From Muricoccus harenae (lineage in GTDB: Bacteria > Pseudomonadota > Alphaproteobacteria > Acetobacterales > Acetobacteraceae), in NCBI RefSeq assembly GCF_009848505.1, contig NZ_WWDL01000024.1, positions 1 to 64,000 on the forward strand: a stretch of 64,000 nt of DNA. The letters are read 5' to 3'. Below the pieces are notes generated by a model. The model was given only the letters and a program-made list of their open reading frames with translations. It searched no databases and was not told the DNA's origin. The translations under genes and the position numbers were made by a program. This document shows, one piece after another, positions 23,151 to 32,618 of the stretch (position 1 is the first letter of the stretch; every line of letters begins with the position of its first letter).

Positions 23151-24587
23151 TCAGCGTCTTGGGATCTGGAAGGCCAGGAGCGCCTCCGCGATCGGTTGGG
23201 GTTGGAGTTCTTCACGCACGAGCGTCTCCAGCATGGTTGCCACCTCCCGCAAATGCAGGGTGCGGAACAAGCTCGGCCGAGTCGCCGTGAAAGCCTCTGC
23301 GTCGCGGGCTTCGAGGTTCCAAGCTCGAGTCCACGCAGTTGCGGCGGGCGCCTCGGACAGGCCGCTGGCGGTCACCCTCGCTTGGACCAGGAACGGCACG
23401 CCTGGCGGCACGCGCGACAGCGCAGAACCGCCGACCGTCAGCACCGGTGCACCGTCCCGCAACGAAACGGACGCGAGCGGCCCAGGAAGGCTCCGGATCC
23501 TCAGCCATCGGTCCGCACAAGCCGCGCGCGGTGCCGACTCTGCCCAAACCGCCTCCTCGACCTGGAAGATGTCGGGGAGGAGGATGGGAGCTGCCGCGCG
23601 TTCCTGGAGCGGTATCCGGGCCGAGGCTAGACCGCCGGCGTTCGGGAATGCGATCTGGCGTACATCGGGCCCAAGTGCGGGCGCCAGCGACGAGGCCGTC
23701 AAGGCGGGCGCCACCGGAGTCAGGTCAACCGCGATGGGGGCTTCCTCTAGCGGCCTGCGCGAGAAGATAGTTACTTGCGAGCGGGGCGCCCCGTCCGGCG
23801 TAGGGGGAAGCGAGGCAAGGATTTCCACCTCTATGCGGTGCAGCAACCTTGTAACCGCAGGAAGCGAGCCCGTCGCTACGACGTAGAACGGGCGCTCGGA
23901 TGCGCCGTCATACGTTCGGACGCCAGGGATGTCGAATATTGTCCCTGAGAAGCCTGATCGAATGCCCATAAGACCGACGCTGCGGCCGTCGCTGAGGATC
24001 CGTCCAAGCGGCGCACGGATCGCGGATGCCCCACCGAATATCTCGTCACCGGTGAGGAAAAGGTCTGTGACGAGCAGGCCGAGCTCGTCGGCAGGCATCG
24101 TCTCCATGCGATTGAGGGCGTCGCCAATGCGGCTTTCTGCATCCCGAAAGAAGTCGGGCCGGCTCGCGCGCGGCAACTCAGCGAGCGGCACAGGCCTGAT
24201 TGTCCGGCCGAAGGCGAACGTCGTGACACTATCAGCGACGTGCGACACGATCTGCGGGAGGCTCAGGACGAGGTCGCGGAAAGTGCGAGGCTCGGGCACC
24301 TCAGCCGCCCGGCGGGCGCGCGCGCCCGCAGGAACCGCCGACCTGGGTGTCGCGACGTAACCCGCCATACTGGCCGAGGCGTCGATCAGGACGGTAGCGG
24401 CTCGAGGGCGCGTGCCTAGGCCTGCAGTGGTGCGCGGCTGCCTTGCCGGGATGGTAATGCCCAGTGGCAGGCACGCGGCGGCTGGCCGCTGCATGAACGG
24501 CAACAGCAGTGCGCCAGATGCCGCAAGGGTTATTGCCCGACGCCCGGGGCACGCGGGAGGATCTTGTTTAGCGAGTGACACAACCAT
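23151..24587 (-). CDS. Exported von Willebrand factor A-like protein
   Basis: A 478-residue protein from ATG 24587; an upstream start at 24641 is possible. The N-terminus has a twin-Arg plus hydrophobic stretch (GRRAITLAASGALLLPF) ending near AAAC, so it is probably exported and perhaps lipid-anchored. A vWA fold follows, with MIDAS residues DASASMAGY (about residue 75) and a conserved Asp in LLVTDLFLTGDE (about 178). The C-terminal half is beta-rich and unassigned. It is the first gene of the seven-gene operon. A metal-dependent adhesion or ligand-sensing role in the periplasm fits a motor that spans the envelope, but this is inference. Confidence 0.78.
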   Translation of the reverse strand: MVVSLAKQDPPACPGRRAITLAASGALLLPFMQRPAAACLPLGITIPARQPRTTAGLGTRPRAATVLIDASASMAGYVATPRSAVPAGARARRAAEVPEPRTFRDLVLSLPQIVSHVADSVTTFAFGRTIRPVPLAELPRASRPDFFRDAESRIGDALNRMETMPADELGLLVTDLFLTGDEIFGGASAIRAPLGRILSDGRSVGLMGIRSGFSGTIFDIPGVRTYDGASERPFYVVATGSLPAVTRLLHRIEVEILASLPPTPDGAPRSQVTIFSRRPLEEAPIAVDLTPVAPALTASSLAPALGPDVRQIAFPNAGGLASARIPLQERAAAPILLPDIFQVEEAVWAESAPRAACADRWLRIRSLPGPLASVSLRDGAPVLTVGGSALSRVPPGVPFLVQARVTASGLSEAPAATAWTRAWNLEARDAEAFTATRPSLFRTLHLREVATMLETLVREELQPQPIAEALLAFQIPRR

Positions 24588-24679
24588 AACGGTAGCTGTC
24601 AATCGGTACACCTCCAAGACGGAGTTTTCATATTTCGTCACGTGTTACATGATTTGGGAGGTAGTGTGGATTTAGGCGC
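24588..24679. promoter_or_regulatory. Divergent promoter region of the motor operon and GYF-like gene
   Basis: A 92-bp, comparatively AT-rich gap separates the divergent starts at 24587 and 24680. It contains an imperfect palindrome at 24638-24652 (TCACGTGTTACATGA), which may be an operator. The sequence GGGAGGT (24656-24662) is a plausible ribosome-binding element but is 17 bases from the plus-strand ATG. No regulator gene for it is evident in the island besides the AlpA-like protein. Confidence 0.4.
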
Positions 24680-25426
24680 ATGTACGAGTTCAAAAATTTA
24701 GACGGCGAGCTGGTGACGGTTAGGAGCCTCCGGACGCTCGAACGTCTTATCGCGGATGCCGCAATCCGGAGCGACACACCCTTCCGCGGTAGTGGCGAGA
24801 CGACCTTTTTACCCGCCGCCGCGCACCCACTGGTCGGCCGCATCGCAGCGGAAACAGGCGTTCCGCTACGGGCGTCGTCAGCAAACCATCCCGCGGAAGA
24901 GAGAACTCGCCGCGTTGCCAGCAAAGCGCCGAGTCCCGAACTCACGCCGCAACCCGTGGCCTCACCGCTGGCCGCCGAGGTCGACCCTGCTTGGACAGCG
25001 CGTCAGCTTGCCCGCGAACCCGACGCAACTTCGCGCTGGCGCCTACCCGTGCAGGCACCGCCAGCCAAGCTGCGGGCCCCTTCTCGTATGCTTCACTCCT
25101 CCAGAAAGGCATTCCTTGTGGCGCTTGCATGGCAGGGCGCGGCGTTGCTGGCCGGGTTGCTCGCCTATGGACTTGGCAGCTCGTCGCTGAACGCAGTGGT
25201 CAATGGTTTAATCTCGCTGGTTGCCGTCGGCATCGCAGCCAGGGCTGGGGGACACCGTCTGCGGCGGGAGCACCCCACTTCCAGTGCCGCTCCTGTCTGG
25301 GCGGCAACGGCAACCTTCGTCTGCCTGCTCGCGCTCGCCGGCGGCGCAGGAGGCTTCTTCTTCGCGATGATCGCTGCTGCGGGGCTCGCCCTTGGCTGGC
25401 GAAAGAGCGCGAATGGGCGCGCGTGA
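24680..25426 (+). CDS. GYF/DUF4339-like domain protein with C-terminal membrane segments
   Basis: A 248-residue protein. The N-terminal 55 residues (YEFKNLDGELVTVRSLRTLE, then IRSDTPFRGSGETTFLPAA) resemble the GYF_2/DUF4339 fold, a small peptide-binding module often fused to membrane segments. A Pro/Ala-rich linker (about 65-130) leads to three or four TM helices (about 140-245). It is transcribed divergently from the seven-gene operon across a 92-bp gap. It is the only other gene before the island's end, so it is likely to belong to the same system. The domain assignment is by pattern only. Confidence 0.65.
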   Translation: MYEFKNLDGELVTVRSLRTLERLIADAAIRSDTPFRGSGETTFLPAAAHPLVGRIAAETGVPLRASSANHPAEERTRRVASKAPSPELTPQPVASPLAAEVDPAWTARQLAREPDATSRWRLPVQAPPAKLRAPSRMLHSSRKAFLVALAWQGAALLAGLLAYGLGSSSLNAVVNGLISLVAVGIAARAGGHRLRREHPTSSAAPVWAATATFVCLLALAGGAGGFFFAMIAAAGLALGWRKSANGRA

Positions 25427-25879
25427 CGGTCAGCGGAGAAGCACATAGGAGGCCGCAGTAGCCCGGGCGTGAAGTTTCTGCAGAATTCCGCGCTCGCCGC
25501 TGGGCAGCACAGCGCCAGCATCGTCCTTGGTTCAGAGGGGGCGCTAAGGGAAGTTAGCTCGCCACGCCTCCGAACAGTCGTTCGGCCTCAATCTTCCCTT
25601 TGAAGAACCGCGCGAGCACAGCACGCGAGCACAGCATTAGCCCGCGATGCAACGGTGATTCTCCAGGGAGGAGATCAAGCTGTGCGCGCCCGGAAGGCGG
25701 GGGAGGCCGCGGGAACCGGTACTGCAGTGCTTCGCCGGTCGCCTGCTGCACAGCTTCGCCGATCGCGTCGACCGGTACGCTCCTCCAAGTCCCTGGTTTC
25801 TCGGAGTTTGTGGACCTATTTGTGGACTCGCTACGAATCTCAGCTGCAGCTCTTGAAAAACTTGGGACAAATGGCAGGA
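25427..25879. other. Island right end without a confirmed gene
   Basis: About 450 bp between the GYF-like gene and the tRNA-Ser end. A minus-strand frame (25554 upwards) encodes a plausible-looking tail, AERLFGGVAS preceded by SRAVLARFFKGKIE. Upstream it runs through the attachment region and tRNA, so it can only be a gene remnant at best. The TTTGTGGAC repeats at 25807-25827 fall here. Confidence 0.4.
25807..25827 (+). repeat. Candidate integrase arm-type sites (right end)
   Basis: TTTGTGGAC occurs at 25807-25815 and 25819-25827, again 12 bp apart, 53 bp before the attachment core. The left end has CTTGTGGAC repeats with the same 12-bp spacing. Matching motif and spacing at both ends suggests binding sites for the integrase N-terminal domain. 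Confidence 0.5.
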
Positions 25880-25894
25880 GTGGCGGATGGGGTG
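25880..25894 (+). other. Island attachment core within the tRNA-Ser 3' end
   Basis: These 15 bases are identical to 3007-3021. They cover the CCA end, discriminator, acceptor 3' strand and the first bases of the T arm of the minus-strand tRNA-Ser gene, which remains complete after integration. Confidence 0.7.
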
Positions 25895-25970
25895 GGATTC
25901 GAACCCACGGTGAGGTCACCCCCACGGCGGTTTTCAAGACCGCTGCCATAGACCACTCGGCCACCCATCC
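25881..25970 (-). tRNA. tRNA-Ser (anticodon UGA)
   Basis: The minus-strand sequence folds as a 90-nt class II tRNA. The acceptor stem is GGATGGG/CCCATCC, followed by a D arm starting GCCGAGTGG. The anticodon loop has CTTGAAA with anticodon TGA, followed by a long variable arm. The T arm is GTGGG-TTCGAAT-CCCAC. Discriminator G and encoded CCA complete it. It reads UCN serine codons. It is the integration site of the island on its 3' side. Confidence 0.96.
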
Positions 25971-26236
25971 CGTGGCTGTGTTATCCTCTAAGGATCAACA
26001 TTTTAGCTGGCAAGTCACAGTCTGGTCCGCCGCACCGGTACACTTCCAGCCGCGCCAGGACCTTGGCCGGGCGGTCTTCGCGGCGTCAGGGCGGTCCGTG
26101 GCGCGACATTGTCCTCGACCAAATGGCCGTCTGCGGGCCCTCACGCGGCCCGGCGTCGAGCATATCGCCAGCTGCCGATGAGACACGCGAAAAGGCTCCG
26201 TTGCCCCCGCGCGCAGGAAGTGGCACCTGTCGGCCC

Positions 26237-27211
26237 ATGATCCGCCTCGGCCGACGGTCCGCCCTCTCCATCCCCGCCCTTCTGCTGGCTCGCCCGAGCC
26301 TGGCGCAGCAGGGAAGCTTCGATGCATTCATCGACGGCGTGCGGGCCGATGCCCGCCGGGCCGGCGTGTCCAATGCCACGCTGCAGCGGGCCTTCGCCGG
26401 CGTCCGGCCGGTCGACCGGGTGATCGAGCTGGACCGCCGCCAGGCCGAGACCACCCTGACCTGGGACCAGTACCGAGACCGTATCGTCAGCCAGGCCCGC
26501 ATCGACAACGGGCGCCGCGCCTACGCCGACAACCGCGCCCTGCTGCAATCCCTGGAGGGCCGCTTCCGCGTGCCTGGCCGCTTCATGGTGGCCATTTGGG
26601 GGATGGAAACGAATTACGGCACCAACACCGGCGGATTCGGCGTGATCGAGGCGCTCGCGACCCTGGCCTGGGAGGGTCGGCGCGCAAGCTTCTTCCGCAA
26701 CGAGCTGATGGCGGCGCTGCGCATCCTGGATGCCGGCCATGTGTCGCCCGAACGGATGCGCGGCTCCTGGGCCGGGGCCATGGGGCATCCGCAGTTCATG
26801 CCGTCCAGCTTTGAGCGCCTGGCGGTGGATGCCGATGGCGACGGGCGCAAGGACATCTGGGACGACAAGGCCGACGCGCTCGGCTCCATTGCCAATTACC
26901 TTGCCCGTTCCGGCTGGCGCGAAGATGAGCGCTGGGGAAGGGAGGTTTACCTCCCGTCCGGCTTCGATCCGTCCCAGGCCACGCGCGACAATGTCCGCCC
27001 GCTCCGCGAATGGGCCCGGCTGGGGATCACTTTTGCCGACGGGACGGCGGTGCCGTCTCTCGACATGACGGGCGCGGTTCTGGTGCCCGGGGCGTCCTCG
27101 GGCAGCACCCAGGCCTTCCTCGTCTATTCGAACTTCAACGTGATCCGGCGCTACAACCCGTCGAACTTCTACGCGCTGGCGGTTGGGCTGCTGTCCGACC
27201 GGGTGGCGTGA
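26237..27211 (+). CDS. Lytic murein transglycosylase (MltB/SLT_2 family)
   Basis: A 324-residue periplasmic protein with a signal sequence (RRSALSIPALLLARPSLAQ). The family core reads FMVAIWGMETNYG, where the Glu is the expected catalytic acid, followed by GAMGHPQFMPSSF and VDADGDGRKDIWD. It cleaves the MurNAc-GlcNAc bond of peptidoglycan with 1,6-anhydro formation. There is no C-terminal peptidoglycan-binding domain. I chose the ATG at 26237 because it gives the signal peptide; the open frame begins at 26063. The stop overlaps the GTG of the RlpA-like gene, so the pair is probably one transcript. Confidence 0.92.
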   Translation: MIRLGRRSALSIPALLLARPSLAQQGSFDAFIDGVRADARRAGVSNATLQRAFAGVRPVDRVIELDRRQAETTLTWDQYRDRIVSQARIDNGRRAYADNRALLQSLEGRFRVPGRFMVAIWGMETNYGTNTGGFGVIEALATLAWEGRRASFFRNELMAALRILDAGHVSPERMRGSWAGAMGHPQFMPSSFERLAVDADGDGRKDIWDDKADALGSIANYLARSGWREDERWGREVYLPSGFDPSQATRDNVRPLREWARLGITFADGTAVPSLDMTGAVLVPGASSGSTQAFLVYSNFNVIRRYNPSNFYALAVGLLSDRVA

Positions 27212-28101
27212 TCCGTCCCGCTGCCCTCCTGGCGCTGCTCCTGCTCGCTGGGTGCTGGAAGCCGGAGCCGCCCCCTGCCGTCGAGGCACGCTATAGGGTG
27301 GGCGAGCCCTACCGCTTGGGGAATCTCTGGTTCTATCCGCGCGAGGACTTCTCCCTCATTGAGACGGGGCTGGCCGGGGTCGCGGCCGGTGCGCATGCCG
27401 GCCGCCGGACGCCAAATGGCGAGATCCACGATCCCGCCGCCCTGATGGCGGCCCATCGCACCCTTCAGCTGCCTTCCGTGGTGACGGTGACCAATCTCGA
27501 GAACGGGCGCTCCCTGGCGGTGCGGGTGAATGACCGCGGGCCGGCCGATCCGGGGCGGGTGATCGAACTGTCCCGTCGGGCGGCGGATTTGCTCGGCATT
27601 GCGGCAAACCGGCCGACGCAAGTGCGGGTGGCGGTGGAGGGGAACCTGTCCCGCAGCCTCGCCTCCACCCTCCCTGTGCCGGAGGGAAGCCGCCCGGCCA
27701 TCGAGGCGGCGCCGACGGTGGCGGTGGAGCGGGAGACGCTCGCCCCGATCGCGGGTACACGCCAGGCGGAGCGCGTCCGCGAGGGGCGGGGCCCCGTCGT
27801 GCAGGCCGCCGCGGCCGGGCCGGGCCGGACGGCGCCCCCGCTGGTGCTGCCGGAGCGGGTGACACAAGGGCCGGCCATGCCGGGAATGCTGTATGTGCAG
27901 GGCAGCAGCTTCACCAGCCGGGCCGCGGCGGAACGCCAGGCCAGGCGGCTGGGCGGCGCCCGGGTCGAATCCTTCGGCCCGGCACGCCTTCCGGAGTACC
28001 GGGTGAGGCTGGGGCCGTTCCGCCTGCCCGCCGAGGCGGATAGGGCGCTCGACGGCGCCCTGCGAGCGGGCGTATCGGAAGCACGGATCATCGTGGACTA
28101 G
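27208..28101 (+). CDS. rlpA: RlpA-like septal lipoprotein (DPBB and SPOR domains)
   Basis: A 297-residue lipoprotein. The lipobox is LLAGC within the first 20 residues. The double-psi beta-barrel (about 28-140) has GLAGVAAGAHAGRRTPNGE and VRVNDRGPADPGRVIELSRRAA. A Pro/Ala linker and C-terminal SPOR domain (about 222-297, LYVQGSSFTSRAAAERQARR) follow. RlpA proteins bind denuded glycan strands at the division site, and in some species cleave them. The GTG start at 27208 overlaps the transglycosylase TGA. Confidence 0.92.
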   Translation: MIRPAALLALLLLAGCWKPEPPPAVEARYRVGEPYRLGNLWFYPREDFSLIETGLAGVAAGAHAGRRTPNGEIHDPAALMAAHRTLQLPSVVTVTNLENGRSLAVRVNDRGPADPGRVIELSRRAADLLGIAANRPTQVRVAVEGNLSRSLASTLPVPEGSRPAIEAAPTVAVERETLAPIAGTRQAERVREGRGPVVQAAAAGPGRTAPPLVLPERVTQGPAMPGMLYVQGSSFTSRAAAERQARRLGGARVESFGPARLPEYRVRLGPFRLPAEADRALDGALRAGVSEARIIVD

Positions 28102-28151
28102 CGTCGCGCCTTTGTGCCTGGATGGGCCTGCGCGACTGGAAATTGGGGGGC

Positions 28152-29375
28152 ATGGGGATGCCGAAGCGTCGGAACATGATCGGGGCCGTGGCCGCGATCG
28201 GGATTTCGGGTGGGTTGCTGAGCGGCGAGGCACGGGCGCAGGCGCGCAACGCGCAGCGGGCCCCACGCGCGCCCGCCGCACCACCGGGCACGCCCGCCAG
28301 CACGCCGCTGGGGCCGGTGGACACCATCGCGCGCCAGGCACTGATCGTCGACGCCGATACCGGCGCGGTGCTGCTCGAGAAGAGCGCCGACGAGCGGATG
28401 CCGCCTTCCTCCATGTCGAAGCTGATGACGATGTATGTCGTCTTTGACCTGCTGAAGCAGGGCCGGCTGCGGATGGATCAGGAGCTGCCCGTCAGTGAGC
28501 GCGCCTGGCGCATGGGCGGCAGCAAAATGTTCGTTGGCATCGGCAATTCGGTGAAGGTCGAGGACCTGATCCGCGGAGTCATCGTCCAATCGGGCAACGA
28601 TGCCTGCATTGTGCTGGCCGAGGGCATCTCTGGCAGCGAGACGCAGTTCGCCGAGCTGATGAACGACTATGGGCGGCGCCTGGGTCTGACGGACAGCACC
28701 TTCCGCAACGCGACCGGCTGGCCCGACCCCGAGCACCGGATGACTTGCCGCGACCTCGCGCTGCTCGCGCGGCACATCATCAACGACCATCCGGAGCACT
28801 ACCGGATCTATGCCGAGCGCAGCTTCCGCTGGAACGACATCAACCAGGAGAACCGCAACCCGCTCCTCGGTCGCGTGGCCGGGGCCGACGGGCTCAAGAC
28901 TGGCCACACCGAGGAGGCGGGCTATGGCCTCACCGGCAGCGCGAAGCGGGGCGACCGCCGGCTGATCCTGGTGGTGAACGGCCTGCCCAGCATGGCCGCC
29001 CGCCGCGAGGAGACCGAGCGCCTCATGGAGTGGGGCTTCCGGGAATTCGAGAACGTCGCCCTTTTCCGCGCCTCCGACACGATCGAGGAGGCGCCGGTCT
29101 ATCTTGGCGAGCAGCTGAAGGTGCCGCTGGTGGGCGGGCGCGACGTGGTGCTTACCCTGCCGCGCCAGTGGCGCCGCAACCTGCAGGTGAAGCTCCGCTA
29201 TGACAGTCCCATCCCGGCGCCGGTGGCCAAGGGCCAGGAGCTGGGGCGGCTGGAAGTGTCCGGTGCCGGCGTGCCGCCGATGACCGTGCCGCTCCTCGCC
29301 GGGGCGGATGTAGGACGGCTGGGGCTGATCCCGCGCATTCCGGCGGTGATCGGGCGCATGGTCAGTGGGGCCTGA
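28152..29375 (+). CDS. D-alanyl-D-alanine carboxypeptidase (PBP5/6 family)
   Basis: A protein of about 407 residues. It has a signal peptide (MIGAVAAIGISGGLLSGEARA) and a class C low-molecular-weight PBP domain: SxxK as SSMSKL, SxN as SGNDA and KTG as KTGHTEEAGY. A C-terminal PBP5_C beta domain (about 300-390) follows. It trims the terminal D-Ala of peptidoglycan pentapeptides. I prefer the ATG at 28152, preceded by a GGGGGG stretch; 28122 and 28158 are alternatives. The RlpA-like gene lies just upstream, making a cell-wall gene run. The end overlaps the tmk start. Confidence 0.92.
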   Translation: MGMPKRRNMIGAVAAIGISGGLLSGEARAQARNAQRAPRAPAAPPGTPASTPLGPVDTIARQALIVDADTGAVLLEKSADERMPPSSMSKLMTMYVVFDLLKQGRLRMDQELPVSERAWRMGGSKMFVGIGNSVKVEDLIRGVIVQSGNDACIVLAEGISGSETQFAELMNDYGRRLGLTDSTFRNATGWPDPEHRMTCRDLALLARHIINDHPEHYRIYAERSFRWNDINQENRNPLLGRVAGADGLKTGHTEEAGYGLTGSAKRGDRRLILVVNGLPSMAARREETERLMEWGFREFENVALFRASDTIEEAPVYLGEQLKVPLVGGRDVVLTLPRQWRRNLQVKLRYDSPIPAPVAKGQELGRLEVSGAGVPPMTVPLLAGADVGRLGLIPRIPAVIGRMVSGA

Positions 29376-29999
29376 GCCGGGCCGCGGCCGGTTCATCACG
29401 CTCGAGGGCGGGGAAGGGGCAGGAAAGACCACCCTGTCACGGGCCCTGGCTGGCGCCCTGGCTGCCAGCGGGTTACCGGTGCTGCGGACCCGCGAGCCGG
29501 GCGGGGCGCCCGGGGCGGAGGCTGTGCGGGCCCTGATCCTTGGCGGCGGGTCCTGGGATCCAGTGGCCGAGGCGATGCTGCATTTTGCCGCGAGGCGGGA
29601 ACATGTCGCGCGGACCATCGGGCCTGCGCTTGATGCCGGCATCTGGGTGGTCTGCGACCGTTTCGCCGATAGTACCCTGGCTTATCAGGGAGCGGGGCAG
29701 GGGCTGTCCCGCGACGTGTGGGAGTGCCTCTGCGGGCTGACACTCGGAGCGCTGCGGCCCGATTTGACCCTGTTGCTGGACCTGCCGCCGGAGCGTGGCA
29801 TGGGGCGCGCGCTCTCTCGGGGCGACGCTAACCGCTACGAGCGGCAGAGTGATGCCTTCCATGCTCGAGTGCGCGACGGATTCCTCGCCATCGCGGCGCA
29901 GGAGCCCGAACGCTGCGTGGTGCTGGACGCCTCCCGCAGCCCTGGCGAGGTGCTCGACCTCTCCCTCGCCGCGATCCGGAACCGGCTGGGAGTGGCCGC

Positions 30000-30003
<4 letters not shown>
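29365..30003 (+). CDS. tmk: Thymidylate kinase
   Basis: A 212-residue enzyme converting dTMP to dTDP. P-loop LEGGEGAGKTT is near residue 13, then TREPGG for dTMP binding, DRFADSTLAYQG as the DR(Y/F)xxS motif, and a lid with Arg residues in RGDANRYERQ. The start is GTG 29365, overlapping the carboxypeptidase end by 11 bp. The stop overlaps the GTG of holB. The tmk-holB-metG-tatD-MBL order is conserved in alphaproteobacteria. Confidence 0.95.
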
Positions 30004-31016
<1,013 letters not shown>

Positions 31017-31043
31017 CGGGAGCTCCTGTCGCGCCGGCGGGAC

Positions 31044-32618
31044 ATGGCGCGGGATCAGACGATGAGCGAGGCCAAGGCGGTGCAGGGTGGGAAGCGCTTC
31101 TTCCTGACGACGCCGATCTATTACCTGAACGGCCAGCCACATATCGGCCATGCCTATACTTCCATCGCCGCCGATGTGCTGGCGCGGTGGAAGCGGCTGG
31201 CGGGGAACGAGGTGTTCTTCCTCACCGGCACGGATGAGCATGGGCAGAAGGTCGAGCGTGCCGCGCTCGATGCCGGCCTGTCGCCGCAGGACTTCACGGA
31301 CCAGCTTGCCGCCGACTTCCGGGGCATGGCCGAGAAGATTGGCATTTCCTTCGACGACTTCATCCGTACGACCGAGGAGCGCCACAAGCGTTCCTGCCAG
31401 GCGCTCTGGGAGAAGCTGGCGGCGGGTGGCCACATCTATCTCGGCCATTACGAGGGCTGGTACGCGGTGCGGGACGAGGCCTTCTATGGGCCGGACGAGA
31501 TCGAGGATCGCAACGGGGTGAAGGTGGCCATCGCCTCCGGCGCCCCGGTGGAGTGGACGCGCGAGCCCTCTTACTTCTTCCGCCTCTCGGACTGGACCGG
31601 GAAGTTGCTGGAATTCTACGAGGCCCATCCAGAATTCATGGCCCCGGCGAGCACGAAGCGGGAGGTGACCGCCTTCGTGAAGGCCGGGCTCCAGGACCTG
31701 TCGATCTCCCGCACCTCCTTCAAATGGGGCGTGCCGGTGCCGGGGGACGAGGCGCATGTGATGTATGTCTGGCTGGATGCGCTGACGAACTACATCACCG
31801 CCCTTGGCTATCCGGACCCCGGGTCGGAGCGCTGGGGCTTCTGGCCAGCCGATTTGCATATGGTCGGCAAGGAGATCACGCGCTTCCACTGCGTCTACTG
31901 GCCCGCCTTCCTGATGGCTGCGGGGCTGGAGCCTCCGAAGCGCGTCTATGCCAATGGCTGGCTGACCATTGAGGGGCAGAAGATGTCGAAGTCCCTCGGC
32001 AACGGGCTGGACCCGCTGCTGCTGGCCGAGGAATTCGGGCTGGACCCGCTGCGCTACTACCTGCTGCGCGAGGTGCCCTTCGGCAATGACGGCGACTTCT
32101 CCCGCCGTGCGGTAATCGGCCGCCTCAACAGCGAACTGGCGAATGACCTGGGCAACCTGGCGCAGCGCACCCTGTCGCTGATCCAGCGGAACTGCGAAGG
32201 CCGGCTGCCTGCTCTGGTGCCTCCGACGGATGCTGACCGCGAGCTTCTCGGCCCGGTGGAGGCACTCCCCGCCGCCGTGGACGACGCCATCTCGCGCCAA
32301 GCCTTCGGCGAGGCGCTGGAGCGGATTTGGACGGTCGTGCGGCTCGGGAATTCCTGGATCGACTCCCAGAAGCCCTGGTCCCTGAAGAAGACCGATCCGG
32401 TGCGGATGGAAGCGGTGCTGCGTAACCTTCACACCGCCATGCGGACACTCGCGACGGTGCTGCAGCCCTTCATGCCCGGCACGATGGCGTCGATGCTGGA
32501 CCAGCTCGGGGTCGGGGAGGGGAGTCGCGCCCTTTCGGACCTCGCCACGCCGCTTCCGGACGGCACGGCGCTGCCACCGCCTTCACCGCTTTTCCGCAAG
32601 ATCGACGAGGCGGCCTGA
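31044..32618 (+). CDS. metG: Methionyl-tRNA synthetase
   Basis: A 524-residue class I synthetase of the short type. The HIGH motif is PHIGHAY at about 32-38, and KMSKS lies at 313-317. It has no C-terminal EMAP/tRNA-binding domain and no four-Cys zinc knuckle in the CP domain, as in many alphaproteobacterial enzymes. It charges tRNA-Met. Start at ATG 31044; an internal ATG seven codons in is also possible. Its stop overlaps the tatD-like start by one base. Confidence 0.95.
   Translation: MARDQTMSEAKAVQGGKRFFLTTPIYYLNGQPHIGHAYTSIAADVLARWKRLAGNEVFFLTGTDEHGQKVERAALDAGLSPQDFTDQLAADFRGMAEKIGISFDDFIRTTEERHKRSCQALWEKLAAGGHIYLGHYEGWYAVRDEAFYGPDEIEDRNGVKVAIASGAPVEWTREPSYFFRLSDWTGKLLEFYEAHPEFMAPASTKREVTAFVKAGLQDLSISRTSFKWGVPVPGDEAHVMYVWLDALTNYITALGYPDPGSERWGFWPADLHMVGKEITRFHCVYWPAFLMAAGLEPPKRVYANGWLTIEGQKMSKSLGNGLDPLLLAEEFGLDPLRYYLLREVPFGNDGDFSRRAVIGRLNSELANDLGNLAQRTLSLIQRNCEGRLPALVPPTDADRELLGPVEALPAAVDDAISRQAFGEALERIWTVVRLGNSWIDSQKPWSLKKTDPVRMEAVLRNLHTAMRTLATVLQPFMPGTMASMLDQLGVGEGSRALSDLATPLPDGTALPPPSPLFRKIDEAA

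Larger units (their letters stand above)
3007..25894. mobile_element. Integrative genomic island in tRNA-Ser(UGA)
   Basis: A 15-bp identity (3007-3021 and 25880-25894) copies the 3' end of the tRNA-Ser gene. Inside lie a P4-type tyrosine integrase, an AlpA-like protein, a Toprim protein and a RepA-like ATPase, followed by defence-like cargo. Outside on the right are conserved chromosomal genes. The TTGTGGAC repeats spaced 12 bp apart occur near both ends, as expected of integrase arm-type sites. The island is 22.9 kb. The integrase sits at the end distal to the intact tRNA, which is less usual. Confidence 0.75.

Noticed and set aside
28098-29642. 514-codon minus-strand frame
   Set aside because: It is antisense to the D,D-carboxypeptidase and tmk genes, which are well supported.
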